From positions 1,178,001 to 1,242,000 of the forward strand of contig CAWFHD010000001.1 in the NCBI GenBank assembly GCA_963815475.1: DNA of 64,000 nt, given 5' to 3'. This document shows, piece by piece, positions 24,740-32,938 of this stretch. Under the pieces are notes generated by a model. The model did not search any database, had not been told where the DNA came from, and saw only the letters and a program-made list of their open reading frames with translations. Position numbers and translations under genes: made by a program. How positions within the stretch are numbered: position 1 is the stretch's first letter; every line of letters begins with the position of its first letter. Origin of the DNA: Sulfopaludibacter sp963815475 (GTDB taxonomy: Bacteria > Acidobacteriota > Terriglobia > Bryobacterales > Bryobacteraceae).

Positions 24740-26701
24740 CTACCAGGTTTCCTGGTCTACGGGCGCTTTCACTGTGCTCTTGATGGGCAGCACCGCCGAG
24801 AAGACGCTGCCCTGCCCTGGCACGCTGCGCACCGCGACGCTGCCGCCCTGTGCTTCCACGATGTGCCTGGTCAGCGCCAGTCCAAGCCCGGTTCCCTGCT
24901 CCGCCTTACGGCTGTTCGGCACCTGCTGAAACTCCTGGAAGAGACGGGAGATCTCATTGGCCGGAATGCCGATTCCGGTGTCTTCCACTTCCAGCTTGAA
25001 GAATGCCTCGTCCTGTTGCGTGACGCGCAATTCCACCGAGCCCTCTGTCGGGGTGAACTTGACGGCGTTCGAAAGGTAGTTATACAGCACCTGCTTGAAG
25101 CGCGAGGTGTCGATCTCCGCCACTAAGCCGTGCGGCACCGATACGGACAAATTCAGCATCTTCTTTTCGGCCAGCGGGCGCACCACGTCGCGCACCTCGT
25201 ACACCAGTTTGTCGATGTTGCAGAGCTCAGGGCGGAACTCCATCTTGCCGGCCTCGACTTTGGACAGATCGAGAATATCGTTGATGAGCTGCAGCAGGTG
25301 GCGTGCGCTGGTGAGAATGTCGCCAAGCACGTCGAGCTGGTCTTCGGAAACGGGACCCAGGCGGCCATCGTGCATCAACTCGGAAAACCCGATGATGCCG
25401 TTCAGCGGGGTGCGCAGTTCATGCGAGACGCTGGCCAGGAAGCGGCTCTTGGCCTCAGTGGCGCTGCGGGCGGCGTCCAGGGCGCGGGCCAACTGCTCAT
25501 TCTTGTTGCGCAGCTCCATGGCATACTGCTCCACTTTGCGCGCGGCGATGGCGGCCAGGTTGCGCTCCGTGACGTCGAGCAGTGAGCGGCAGACGCCTGT
25601 GACTTCCCCCTCGGTGTTGCGGATCAGGTTCTCGCGAATCTCCACGGCGATGCGGGTGCCGTCCTCAAGCATGTAGTCGCATTCAAAGGGGCCGGTCTCC
25701 ACGCCCGATGCGATGCGCTCCATCATCGCCTCGCGAAAGGCCTCCTGCTGGTCGGGGCTGACGAAATCCCACGCGCTGCGGCCCAGAATCTGTGCGGGAG
25801 TGGATTTGAGCAGCGCACAAACGGCCTGGTTGAAACGGCGGACTGTGCCTTCCCGGTCCGTCTCTTCGTAGGGAATCGGCGCCTGATCGAAGAGGTCCCG
25901 ATAGCGGCGCTCGCTATCGCGCATACTGTGCTCGCGGGCGCGCATGAGAACATCGGCATTTTCGAGCTGGCGCGCCAGCGACGCGATTTCGTCCGTTCCC
26001 GCGGGAAACTTCTCGAGCGGCAGCCCGTGCGCCAGACGGTGGGCGTTCTCTTCTACCTTCTCAATGCGGCGCACCAGGCGGCCGGCCAAAAGCAAGTGAA
26101 TGAAGAGCGCGCCCAGGGGGCCGATGATGCCGCAAACCACTACCGTGCGGAAGAGGCGCTGGCGGGCGAGGTCGCGCACATAGCTCTCTCCGGTAAAGAT
26201 GCGTTCTTCTTCATTGCTAATCAGTGAAAGGCTGGCCTGGATCTCGGCCATCTTGGTCTTTTCCTCATTGAGACCGGCGGGGAGTTGTTCCAGCAGGACC
26301 AATTCCTCGGGAACGAGGCTCTGTATCCGGCTCAGCGGTTCGCGCGCGGCAGGCGTGTCACCGGCGCGCAGAGGCAGGCGGCGGAGTGAGGTTCCGATGG
26401 AGGTGAGAGCATTCCGGTAGGTTGTCAGGAAGCGGTCCTGCCGGGTTGCCAGATATCCGCTGCGCGCCGCTTCGGCATCCAGCAGTGAGCTGTGCAGGCT
26501 GATGATTTCGGCGCGCGCGTCGTAAGATCGAGACAAAGCCGACTCGGCGGTGTGGACATCGATTTCGGCCCAGTAGACGGAAAACAGAGCCGCAAACAGT
26601 ACTGCCATGGGGAACACGAGTACTGCTACTCCCTGTGCCCGCAAGGAGACTCTTCGCCAACGCGCTAAAGTACCCTGGGTGTCACGTTTGGCTAGCGGCA
26701 T
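24740..26701 (-). CDS. Hybrid-free sensor histidine kinase: CHASE3-like, HAMP, PAS, HisKA, HATPase
   Basis: 653 residues from the ATG at 26701. Two helices (about 25-45 and 190-210) flank an extracytoplasmic helical sensor of CHASE3 type (ARAEIISLHSSLLDAEAARSGYLATRQDRFL). Then a HAMP segment, PAS domain with PAC (residues about 265-375; RDLFDQAPIPYEETDREG), dimerisation domain with FLASVSHELRTPLNGIIGFSELM (phosphorylated His), N-box NYLSNAVKFTP, and G-boxes VEDTGIGIP and EQGTGLGLAL. It lies 256 bases upstream of the receiver/Hpt gene on the same strand. An in-frame GTG at 26749 is an alternative start; neither has a good ribosome binding site. Confidence 0.88.
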   Translation of the reverse strand: MPLAKRDTQGTLARWRRVSLRAQGVAVLVFPMAVLFAALFSVYWAEIDVHTAESALSRSYDARAEIISLHSSLLDAEAARSGYLATRQDRFLTTYRNALTSIGTSLRRLPLRAGDTPAAREPLSRIQSLVPEELVLLEQLPAGLNEEKTKMAEIQASLSLISNEEERIFTGESYVRDLARQRLFRTVVVCGIIGPLGALFIHLLLAGRLVRRIEKVEENAHRLAHGLPLEKFPAGTDEIASLARQLENADVLMRAREHSMRDSERRYRDLFDQAPIPYEETDREGTVRRFNQAVCALLKSTPAQILGRSAWDFVSPDQQEAFREAMMERIASGVETGPFECDYMLEDGTRIAVEIRENLIRNTEGEVTGVCRSLLDVTERNLAAIAARKVEQYAMELRNKNEQLARALDAARSATEAKSRFLASVSHELRTPLNGIIGFSELMHDGRLGPVSEDQLDVLGDILTSARHLLQLINDILDLSKVEAGKMEFRPELCNIDKLVYEVRDVVRPLAEKKMLNLSVSVPHGLVAEIDTSRFKQVLYNYLSNAVKFTPTEGSVELRVTQQDEAFFKLEVEDTGIGIPANEISRLFQEFQQVPNSRKAEQGTGLGLALTRHIVEAQGGSVAVRSVPGQGSVFSAVLPIKSTVKAPVDQETW

Positions 26702-26818
26702 GGCGAAGTTCTTATTGTATGCGAGACGCAGCGAAGAGACCTGTTCCACCGCAGCGCCCTTGAGCTCGTAGCAACCGAGCGCTGCGCGGAGCCACCTTCT
26801 CCCCTACACTATTAACTA

Positions 26819-28132
26819 GTGGACCGTATCGGGCGCTACAAAATCGTGAGGGAATTGGGCCGCGGCGCCATGGGAATTGTATACCATGCCATCGACCCAA
26901 ATATCGGCCGGCCGGTCGCTATCAAGACCATCCAGCTCGGCGACGTGCGTAATCCCGAGGAGCAGAAGCGCCTGCGCGAGCGCCTGTTCCGTGAAGCGCG
27001 CTCGGCGGGCATCTTGTCGCATCCCGGCATCGTCACAATCTACGACGTGGAGCAGCAGGGCGATCTCGCCTACATCGCCATGGAGTTCGTGGACGGCCCC
27101 ACGCTCGACCAAGTGCTCTCCGGCCCCGAACCGCTGCCCGCCGAGCAGATCTTCAGCATTCTGGGCCAGACCTCCAACGCGCTGGACTACGCCCATGGCA
27201 AGGGCATTGTGCACCGCGACATCAAGCCGGCGAACATCATGATCGCGGCGGATGGGACCACCAAGATCACGGATTTCGGCATCGCCAAGATCACCACGTC
27301 GGAGCAAATGACCATGACGGGGTCAATCGTGGGCACTCCGCACTACATGTCGCCCGAGCAGGTGCAAGGGCAGCCGATCGATGGGCGGAGCGATCAGTTC
27401 TCGCTGGCGGTGATCGCCTACGAGATGCTGACCGGCGAAAAGCCCTATACCGGCGAACACTTGACTACCGTGGTGTACAAGATTGTGGCTGAAGAGCCCA
27501 CCATTCCCCATCGCCTGAATCCGAGCCTGAGCGCGGGCATCGATGCGGTCCTGCGGAAAGCGCTATCCAAGAAACCGGATGGACGCTACCGCGCGTGCAG
27601 CGAATTCGCCAACGCGCTGGAGAAGGCGTGCGCGGCCACCAAGAGCTGGAAAGCCATGCCGCGCGGCGGCAGCCTGAACGAGCCGACGATGGCCGACGTT
27701 CCGAGGCCGCCTGTGATGCTGCCGCCCACGCGGCGTCCGCACAGCGTGACTACGGCGACCATGGAGAAGCCGCCGAAAAAATCGGGATTCCTGCCGTTTC
27801 TGATGGCGGTGGTGATGGCGGCTGCTTTGCTTGCCCTGATCGGATGGCAGGCGGCTCCGTTTCTGACGGCCAGCCGGCAGGCGACCCACACCGCGACGAG
27901 CCAGGCAGCTCAACCCCCGGTGACTCCGCCATCGACGCCCCCGAGTCCGGCGCCCGCACCCGCGCAAACCGAGCAGTCGCCGGCCGGATCGCCATCCGAC
28001 CCAGCTGCCACACAAGCCTCGACGCCGCCCGTGAATCCGGCCCCGGCCAGCCCGGCGCCCCCGACCAGGCCGATGCGAAGCCGAAGCCCATGCCTCCGGC
28101 TGAGTCCAATGGGGCTCCCACCAGGAACGTAG
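26819..28132 (+). CDS. Serine/threonine protein kinase (PknB-type), C-terminus out of frame
   Basis: From the GTG at 26819: kinase domain at residues 5-265 with Gly loop LGRGAMGIVYHAID, Lys in AIKTIQL, catalytic HRDIKPANIM, DFGIAKIT and the activation segment GTPHYMSPEQ, so it should be active. A juxtamembrane region and one transmembrane helix (FLPFLMAVVMAAALLALIGW, about 320-340) follow, then a Pro/Ala-rich linker. The frame ends at 28132 with an Arg/Ser/Leu tail unlike the linker, while a PEGA domain continues in the -1 frame. The intact gene would be 26819-28578: a transmembrane kinase with an external PEGA sensor. One base appears missing around 28040-28075, perhaps in the C5 run 28058-28062. 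Confidence 0.88.
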   Translation: MDRIGRYKIVRELGRGAMGIVYHAIDPNIGRPVAIKTIQLGDVRNPEEQKRLRERLFREARSAGILSHPGIVTIYDVEQQGDLAYIAMEFVDGPTLDQVLSGPEPLPAEQIFSILGQTSNALDYAHGKGIVHRDIKPANIMIAADGTTKITDFGIAKITTSEQMTMTGSIVGTPHYMSPEQVQGQPIDGRSDQFSLAVIAYEMLTGEKPYTGEHLTTVVYKIVAEEPTIPHRLNPSLSAGIDAVLRKALSKKPDGRYRACSEFANALEKACAATKSWKAMPRGGSLNEPTMADVPRPPVMLPPTRRPHSVTTATMEKPPKKSGFLPFLMAVVMAAALLALIGWQAAPFLTASRQATHTATSQAAQPPVTPPSTPPSPAPAPAQTEQSPAGSPSDPAATQASTPPVNPAPASPAPPTRPMRSRSPCLRLSPMGLPPGT

Positions 28133-28578
28133 CGGCCAAATCCAACGCACCGCCCGCGGTTCAGGAAGTCGCCATCATCTCCAGTCCCGCGGGCGCTACC
28201 GTGACCATGGATGACAGGGCCGACGCCGTCTGCCGTACACCATGCAGGCTCGACGCGGTGTCGGGGCGCCATCGGATCACTTTCGTGCTTCCGGGCTACG
28301 GTGTGGAGCGTCGCGAATTCGATGTCGGCACCGAAGCGCTGGAATTGCCGAGTGTAATTCTGCGCGCGCAGACCGGCACCCTGGCGGTGAACACCGTGCC
28401 TAAGGGCGCCTCGATTCAGCTGAACGGAAAGAAGATTGACCAGCTTACGCCCGTGATGCTGCCACTGGCCCCGGGCAGCTACAAAATTACGTTAGAGAAG
28501 GACGGACTGCAGAGCACAACAACGGTCGAGATCCGCACCGGCGACATCAAGCATCTATCGATCACTTTGGGGCAGTGA
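28063..28578 (+). CDS. PEGA-domain C-terminal part of the kinase gene, in the -1 frame
   Basis: Reading from about 28063 one base out of register with the kinase gives DQADAKPKPMPPAESNGAPTR, continuing the Pro-rich linker in character, then a PEGA-like domain pair: VAIISSPAGATVTMDD through HRITFVLPGYGVERREF, and LAVNTVPKGASIQLNGKKI through APGSYKITLEKDG. PEGA domains are surface beta modules often attached to bacterial Ser/Thr kinases. The piece has no credible start of its own, so it belongs to the upstream kinase. The break is a point deletion, a sequencing error, or less likely a programmed -1 shift (no good slippery heptamer is seen). Confidence 0.8.
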   Translation, partial: DQADAKPKPMPPAESNGAPTRNVAAKSNAPPAVQEVAIISSPAGATVTMDDRADAVCRTPCRLDAVSGRHRITFVLPGYGVERREFDVGTEALELPSVILRAQTGTLAVNTVPKGASIQLNGKKIDQLTPVMLPLAPGSYKITLEKDGLQSTTTVEIRTGDIKHLSITLGQ

Positions 28579-28587
28579 GCGGCGAGC

Positions 28588-30243
28588 TCATTTCGCGTAT
28601 GTGGGGCTCCAGTTGCGGCGCTCAATGATGGTACGCGGTTCGTAGGTCACACCCGCGGCCAGGCGTTTTTCCTCCCGGCGCACACTCCACAACAGCACCG
28701 GCCCCAGCACGTGAGTCAGCACGCGGCTGAAGAATCCGAATTCGCGCCCCACTTCCTTACGCAGACTGTGAATGCGCTCCACCACGGCGTCATTGGCGCC
28801 GCGCAGGTGCTTCTCCATGGCCCACAGCGCCGCGGCATAACCATCGCGGAGAGACTTGGCCTCCCAGGCGAAACGGGCGCGCACGCGCGGATCGGGGTCG
28901 TTCTTGTAACGCAGCCAGCCTTGGAAGGTAGTGCGGACAATGCGGTAGATGCTGGGCCCGTTACGTTCGAAATCGCGCCGGAAGGCCCCATCCAGCAGGC
29001 TCTTCGACTGCTCGCGGGAAATCGCGGCGTGCTCGAAGTTGAAGCGGTCCTGGCCATGGATGTCAGCCAGGTTGACTCCGTCGAGCATGCGGCCCTGCTC
29101 CGTCATTTCGAAGAACAGGGGCGTGCCGGGAACCGGCGTATAGAGCATGAACTGGTGGAAATCGGTGTCATGCGCCACGGCGTGTTCGATCTCGGCCTCA
29201 ATGTTCTCCGGAGTGTGGTGCTCCAAGCCGACGATGGTGGAGCCGAGCAGTTTGATGCCGTGCTTCCGCAGTTCCGCCGCGAGCTTCAGGGTGTCGGAAC
29301 CCTCCAGCTTGGTGTAGGCGGAGTGAGGCGATTCCAGTCCCATCCAGATCCACGACACGCCCAATTCCACCAACTCACGGATGGAGTACTGCTTGATCGC
29401 ATTAGCCGACGAGAAAACGTACAGCGACCAGGCCTTGTTGCCGCTCTTCATGAGCTCGAGCAGTTCCATGGCGCGGCGCTTATGCAGTAGGAAATTTTCG
29501 TCCATCATGAAGAACGAACTGACCCCGAGGCTGGCCTCCATGTTCCGCATCACCCCGAAAAGCTCCTCGCCGGTGTTGTAGAAATTCAGGTAGCGGCCCT
29601 TGCCGCCGAAAAACGCGGACGTCGTACAAAAATTGCAGCCCATGGGGCAACCCACCGAGGGAATGATGGTGGCGGCGGTGCGCCCCTTGGCTTGCGGCAG
29701 CTTGAGGCCGAGCGTGCGGGCATCGAAGCCAGAGACGATTTCGGGATGGCGGATGGGCGCGCTTTCGTCTTCGCCAAGGAAGCGGCGCATCCAGGAGATG
29801 CCGTCGCCGCGAACGATGTGGTCGGCGTCGATGAGCTTTTCCACTTCCGGAATGGCGGCGACGTGCCCGCCAACCACAATGGTGGATTTGGGAGACAGGC
29901 GGCGCACGGTGCGGCACATCTCCGCGACTTTGCCGACGTTCACAATGATGGAGGAGATGCCGACGATGTCGTAGCGGTTCTCGGTGAGTTCCCGCTCGAA
30001 GGCCTCACGGGTGGGGAAGTCGAGCACGGTGGTAGGGGCAGAAATGTTCTGCTGGATCATCAGAATGCCCCAGGAGCGGTGGAACATGCGCAGGGAGAAC
30101 GGTCCCTGCTCACGGGTCACCTGGTTGTGATACAGCTCCATGGGGTTGATCTTGCGGGATCCGAATTCGTCATCCTGGGCGTAGGGACCGAAAACGGACG
30201 CAAGCAGAATACGAGCGCTAACACCCTTGTCATGTTTGGTCAT
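28588..30243 (-). CDS. B12-binding domain radical SAM protein
   Basis: 551 residues. The N-terminal 150 residues form a cobalamin-binding Rossmann domain (YDIVGISSIIVNVGKVAEM, STIVVGGHVAAIPE) without a visible DxHxxG base. The radical SAM motif is CPMGCNFC (PSVGCPMGCNFCTTSAFFGGKGR), followed by the usual TIM-barrel features (FMMDENFL, WMGLESPHSAYTKL, GSTIVGLEHHTPENIEAEIEHA). A 150-residue Arg-rich helical C-terminus follows. Class B radical SAM enzymes methylate or rearrange unactivated carbons; the substrate here cannot be told. The gene converges with the Ser/Thr kinase and has no partners. Confidence 0.9.
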   Translation of the reverse strand: MTKHDKGVSARILLASVFGPYAQDDEFGSRKINPMELYHNQVTREQGPFSLRMFHRSWGILMIQQNISAPTTVLDFPTREAFERELTENRYDIVGISSIIVNVGKVAEMCRTVRRLSPKSTIVVGGHVAAIPEVEKLIDADHIVRGDGISWMRRFLGEDESAPIRHPEIVSGFDARTLGLKLPQAKGRTAATIIPSVGCPMGCNFCTTSAFFGGKGRYLNFYNTGEELFGVMRNMEASLGVSSFFMMDENFLLHKRRAMELLELMKSGNKAWSLYVFSSANAIKQYSIRELVELGVSWIWMGLESPHSAYTKLEGSDTLKLAAELRKHGIKLLGSTIVGLEHHTPENIEAEIEHAVAHDTDFHQFMLYTPVPGTPLFFEMTEQGRMLDGVNLADIHGQDRFNFEHAAISREQSKSLLDGAFRRDFERNGPSIYRIVRTTFQGWLRYKNDPDPRVRARFAWEAKSLRDGYAAALWAMEKHLRGANDAVVERIHSLRKEVGREFGFFSRVLTHVLGPVLLWSVRREEKRLAAGVTYEPRTIIERRNWSPTYAK

Positions 30244-30400
30244 TGCAGAGTTTGAGTGCTGAAAATCTAATTATACCAGAGTACTCCTGATTTGCGGCCG
30301 CCGTAATGGGGTGGGTCGGTGGACTTGACACCGTCCGGTCTCAGGGTTTTACCTTCTTAACGTGGCGGAGAACGGGCGATCGGCGTACTGTAATAGTCAG

Positions 30401-32158
30401 ATGGATATCCGCAAGAGTAAGCGGCAGGCGACATGGTCGGGGCTGTTTGTGTGCGCGCTTCTGGCACTATGCGGGGTGCTGGGTGTGCTGCAGTACCACT
30501 GGATCGGCGAAGTAACGGTGGCAGCGCGCGACCGCCTGCGCGGCACTTTGCAAGCCAGTCTGCTGCGCACCAGCCAGGATTTTAATAACGAACTGGTGGC
30601 CGCCTGTGGCGCGATCCTTCCGGCCGGCTCGTTCGATGACTCCCAGGACCTGGAGCGGCAGGTGGCGGCGCAGTACCTGGATTGGAAGAAGAATGCGCCC
30701 CGCGACCCGATGTTCCGGCATATCGGGCTGGCCCTTTCAACGCCCCATGCCGTGCAATTAAAAGTGCTCGACCTGGACAGCGGCGTTTTTCAGGCCGCCG
30801 ACTGGCCCGCGGACTGGAGTGCCGTGGCCAAGCGCACCGAAGCGGCCCGCGTCTGGCTGGAGGGAGGACCGCCGCCTCCGCCCGGCGACGTGGAAGCGCA
30901 GGCAGGCAACGAAGCCACCGTCTTCGATTTCGCCATCTTCTCCTCGCGTCAGGGACCGGCCCCGCCCTCCCCACTATTCCGACGACCGCAACTGGCCTGG
31001 GTAGTCTTCGATCTGAACCCGCCGTATGTGCGCGAGGCCATGCTGCCCGAAATCCTGCAGCGTCATCTGGGCGCCGGCGGCAATCTCGATTATCAGGTAG
31101 AGGTGGTGGCGAAGACCGCCCCGTCAGCGGTGATCTACCGGTCCGATGCGAACCTGGCGCAAAACCTGACCGCCAATGCCGACGCGTCCGTAGGCCTGTT
31201 CGACCCGCAGTATGCCCAGATGATGTGGCGCGGAGCGCACGGCGGCCCGCCCGGTCCGCCACACCCGCCGGCGGCCGAGGGAGGACGCTGGCAGATGTTT
31301 GTGCGCCACCGCGCGGGATCGCTGGAAGCCGTGGTAGCGCAGGCGCGCGTCCGCAGCCTGGCGGTGACCGCCGGAGTGCTGCTGCTGATGGTGCTGGCTG
31401 TATCGGCCCTGGTGCGCTACACCCGCCGCGCCCAGAAACTGGCGCAATTGCAAATGGACTTTGTGGCCGGCGTGTCGCACGAGTTGCGGACGCCATTGAC
31501 CACCATCTATACCGCGGGTTACAACCTTCAGGGCAAGGTGGCAAATAATCCGGCACAGGTGGAGCGCTACGGCGTGCTCATCCAACAGGAGAGCGGCAGG
31601 CTCAAGCAGTTGGTGGAACAGATTTTGCGCTTCGCTACGGCCAACGCGGGTCGCGTGATCCAGGAGCGCGAACCGCTCTCGGTGGAAAGCATCATCGACG
31701 AAACGGTGGAGTCTTCCCGCCCGCTGGTGGACCAGGCCCATTGCGTGATCGAAAAAAGCGTAGATCCCGGCCTGCCTCCCATCCTGGGAGATTCGCTGGC
31801 GCTTCGCCACGCGCTGGGCAACCTGATCAGCAATGCCGCCAAGTATGGTTCGGACGGCGCTAACTGGATTGGCATTTCCGCATCCCAGACCAACGGAAAA
31901 GAGCCGCCCGCCATCGAGATTCGCGTGGCGGATCGCGGCCCCGGCATTCCGCCGGATGAGCAGGAGCAGATCTTCGATCCGTTCTTTCGCGGCTCGCGCG
32001 CGGTGCAGGACCAGGTTCACGGCACCGGCCTGGGATTGAGTCTGGTCAAGAAGATCGTGGAAGCCCACGGCGGCAGCATTCGCGTGGAAAGCAAGCCGAT
32101 GAAGGGGGCGGAGTTTATTCTGCGCATCCCCGTGGCGCCGGCTGGAGCCTCTGGATGA
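30401..32158 (+). CDS. Two-component sensor histidine kinase
   Basis: 585 residues from the ATG at 30401. One helix at about 12-33 and another at about 325-345 flank a 290-residue periplasmic domain with two Pro-rich loops (GGPPPPPGD and GGPPGPPHPP). The kinase core has MDFVAGVSHELRTPLTTIYTAGYN (phosphorylated His), N-box NLISNAAKYG, DRGPGIP, and GTGLGLSLVKKI. There is no HAMP or PAS. Its stop overlaps the ATG of the response regulator (ATGA at 32155-32158), so the pair is coupled. A GTG at 30362 is an alternative start. The signal is unknown. Confidence 0.9.
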   Translation: MDIRKSKRQATWSGLFVCALLALCGVLGVLQYHWIGEVTVAARDRLRGTLQASLLRTSQDFNNELVAACGAILPAGSFDDSQDLERQVAAQYLDWKKNAPRDPMFRHIGLALSTPHAVQLKVLDLDSGVFQAADWPADWSAVAKRTEAARVWLEGGPPPPPGDVEAQAGNEATVFDFAIFSSRQGPAPPSPLFRRPQLAWVVFDLNPPYVREAMLPEILQRHLGAGGNLDYQVEVVAKTAPSAVIYRSDANLAQNLTANADASVGLFDPQYAQMMWRGAHGGPPGPPHPPAAEGGRWQMFVRHRAGSLEAVVAQARVRSLAVTAGVLLLMVLAVSALVRYTRRAQKLAQLQMDFVAGVSHELRTPLTTIYTAGYNLQGKVANNPAQVERYGVLIQQESGRLKQLVEQILRFATANAGRVIQEREPLSVESIIDETVESSRPLVDQAHCVIEKSVDPGLPPILGDSLALRHALGNLISNAAKYGSDGANWIGISASQTNGKEPPAIEIRVADRGPGIPPDEQEQIFDPFFRGSRAVQDQVHGTGLGLSLVKKIVEAHGGSIRVESKPMKGAEFILRIPVAPAGASG

Positions 32159-32841
32159 GCGCGCGCATCCTGCTGGTAGAGGACGAACTGGGCGTGGCGC
32201 TGACACTGTCCGATCTGCTGCAGGGCGAGGGTTACGAAGTGGAGACATCGGGCGATGGGCCGGGCGGTCTGGCGCGTGCGACCAGCGAAGCGTTCGACCT
32301 GGTGGTGCTCGATGTGATGCTGCCGGGCAAGAACGGCCTGGAAGTCTGCAAGGAGCTGCGGCAGCGCGGGAAGGACATAGCCATCCTGATGCTCACCGCC
32401 AAATCGCAACTTACCGATCGCGTGGTGGGATTGAAAACGGGCGCCGACGACTATCTGACCAAACCGTTTGAGCCACCCGAGTTGTTGGCGCGGGTGGAAG
32501 CGCTGCTGCGTCGCGTGAAGAAGGAAAAGCTGGCGCCAGTCACTCACTTTGAGTTCGAGGATGTGACCATCGATTTCGAAAAGGGCGACGTCCGCAAAGG
32601 CGGCGCAGCCGTGCCTATGGCAGGCAAAGAGCTGGAGTTGCTGCGATACCTGATCGACCGGCGCGGCAAGGTGGTTTCGCGCGACGAATTGCTGGAAGCC
32701 GTCTGGCAATACCAGCCTGGCATTTCGTCGCGCACTATCGACGTCCATGTGGCATGGCTGCGGCAGAAACTGGAAGACAATCCCGCCAATCCGCGGCACA
32801 TCCACACGGCGCGCGGAATCGGCTACCGCTTCTCGCAGTAA
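32155..32841 (+). CDS. OmpR/PhoB-family response regulator
   Basis: 228 residues: receiver with acidic pair ED near residue 9-10, phosphorylated Asp in LVVLDVMLPGKNG (about residue 53) and Lys in DDYLTKPF, then a winged-helix DNA-binding domain (VPMAGKELELLRYLIDRRGKVVSRDELLEAVW, SSRTIDVHVAWLRQKLEDNP, ARGIGYRF). Cognate regulator of the overlapping histidine kinase. The next gene, encoding a giant secreted repeat protein, starts 97 bases later on the same strand and may be a target or part of the transcript. Confidence 0.95.
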   Translation: MSARILLVEDELGVALTLSDLLQGEGYEVETSGDGPGGLARATSEAFDLVVLDVMLPGKNGLEVCKELRQRGKDIAILMLTAKSQLTDRVVGLKTGADDYLTKPFEPPELLARVEALLRRVKKEKLAPVTHFEFEDVTIDFEKGDVRKGGAAVPMAGKELELLRYLIDRRGKVVSRDELLEAVWQYQPGISSRTIDVHVAWLRQKLEDNPANPRHIHTARGIGYRFSQ

Positions 32842-32938
32842 GCCATTCAAATTCGTAAATAAACACACCCAGATGTCTCCCAGGCAGTGGACTGGAAGCC
32901 CTCGTGCTGCCTGTCATGTAAATCGATCGGAAGAATCA

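Noticed and set aside
28055..28066. Programmed -1 ribosomal frameshift in the kinase gene
   Set aside because: The C5 run gives no X-XXY-YYZ heptamer in the kinase frame and no downstream hairpin or pseudoknot was evident; a missing base is simpler.
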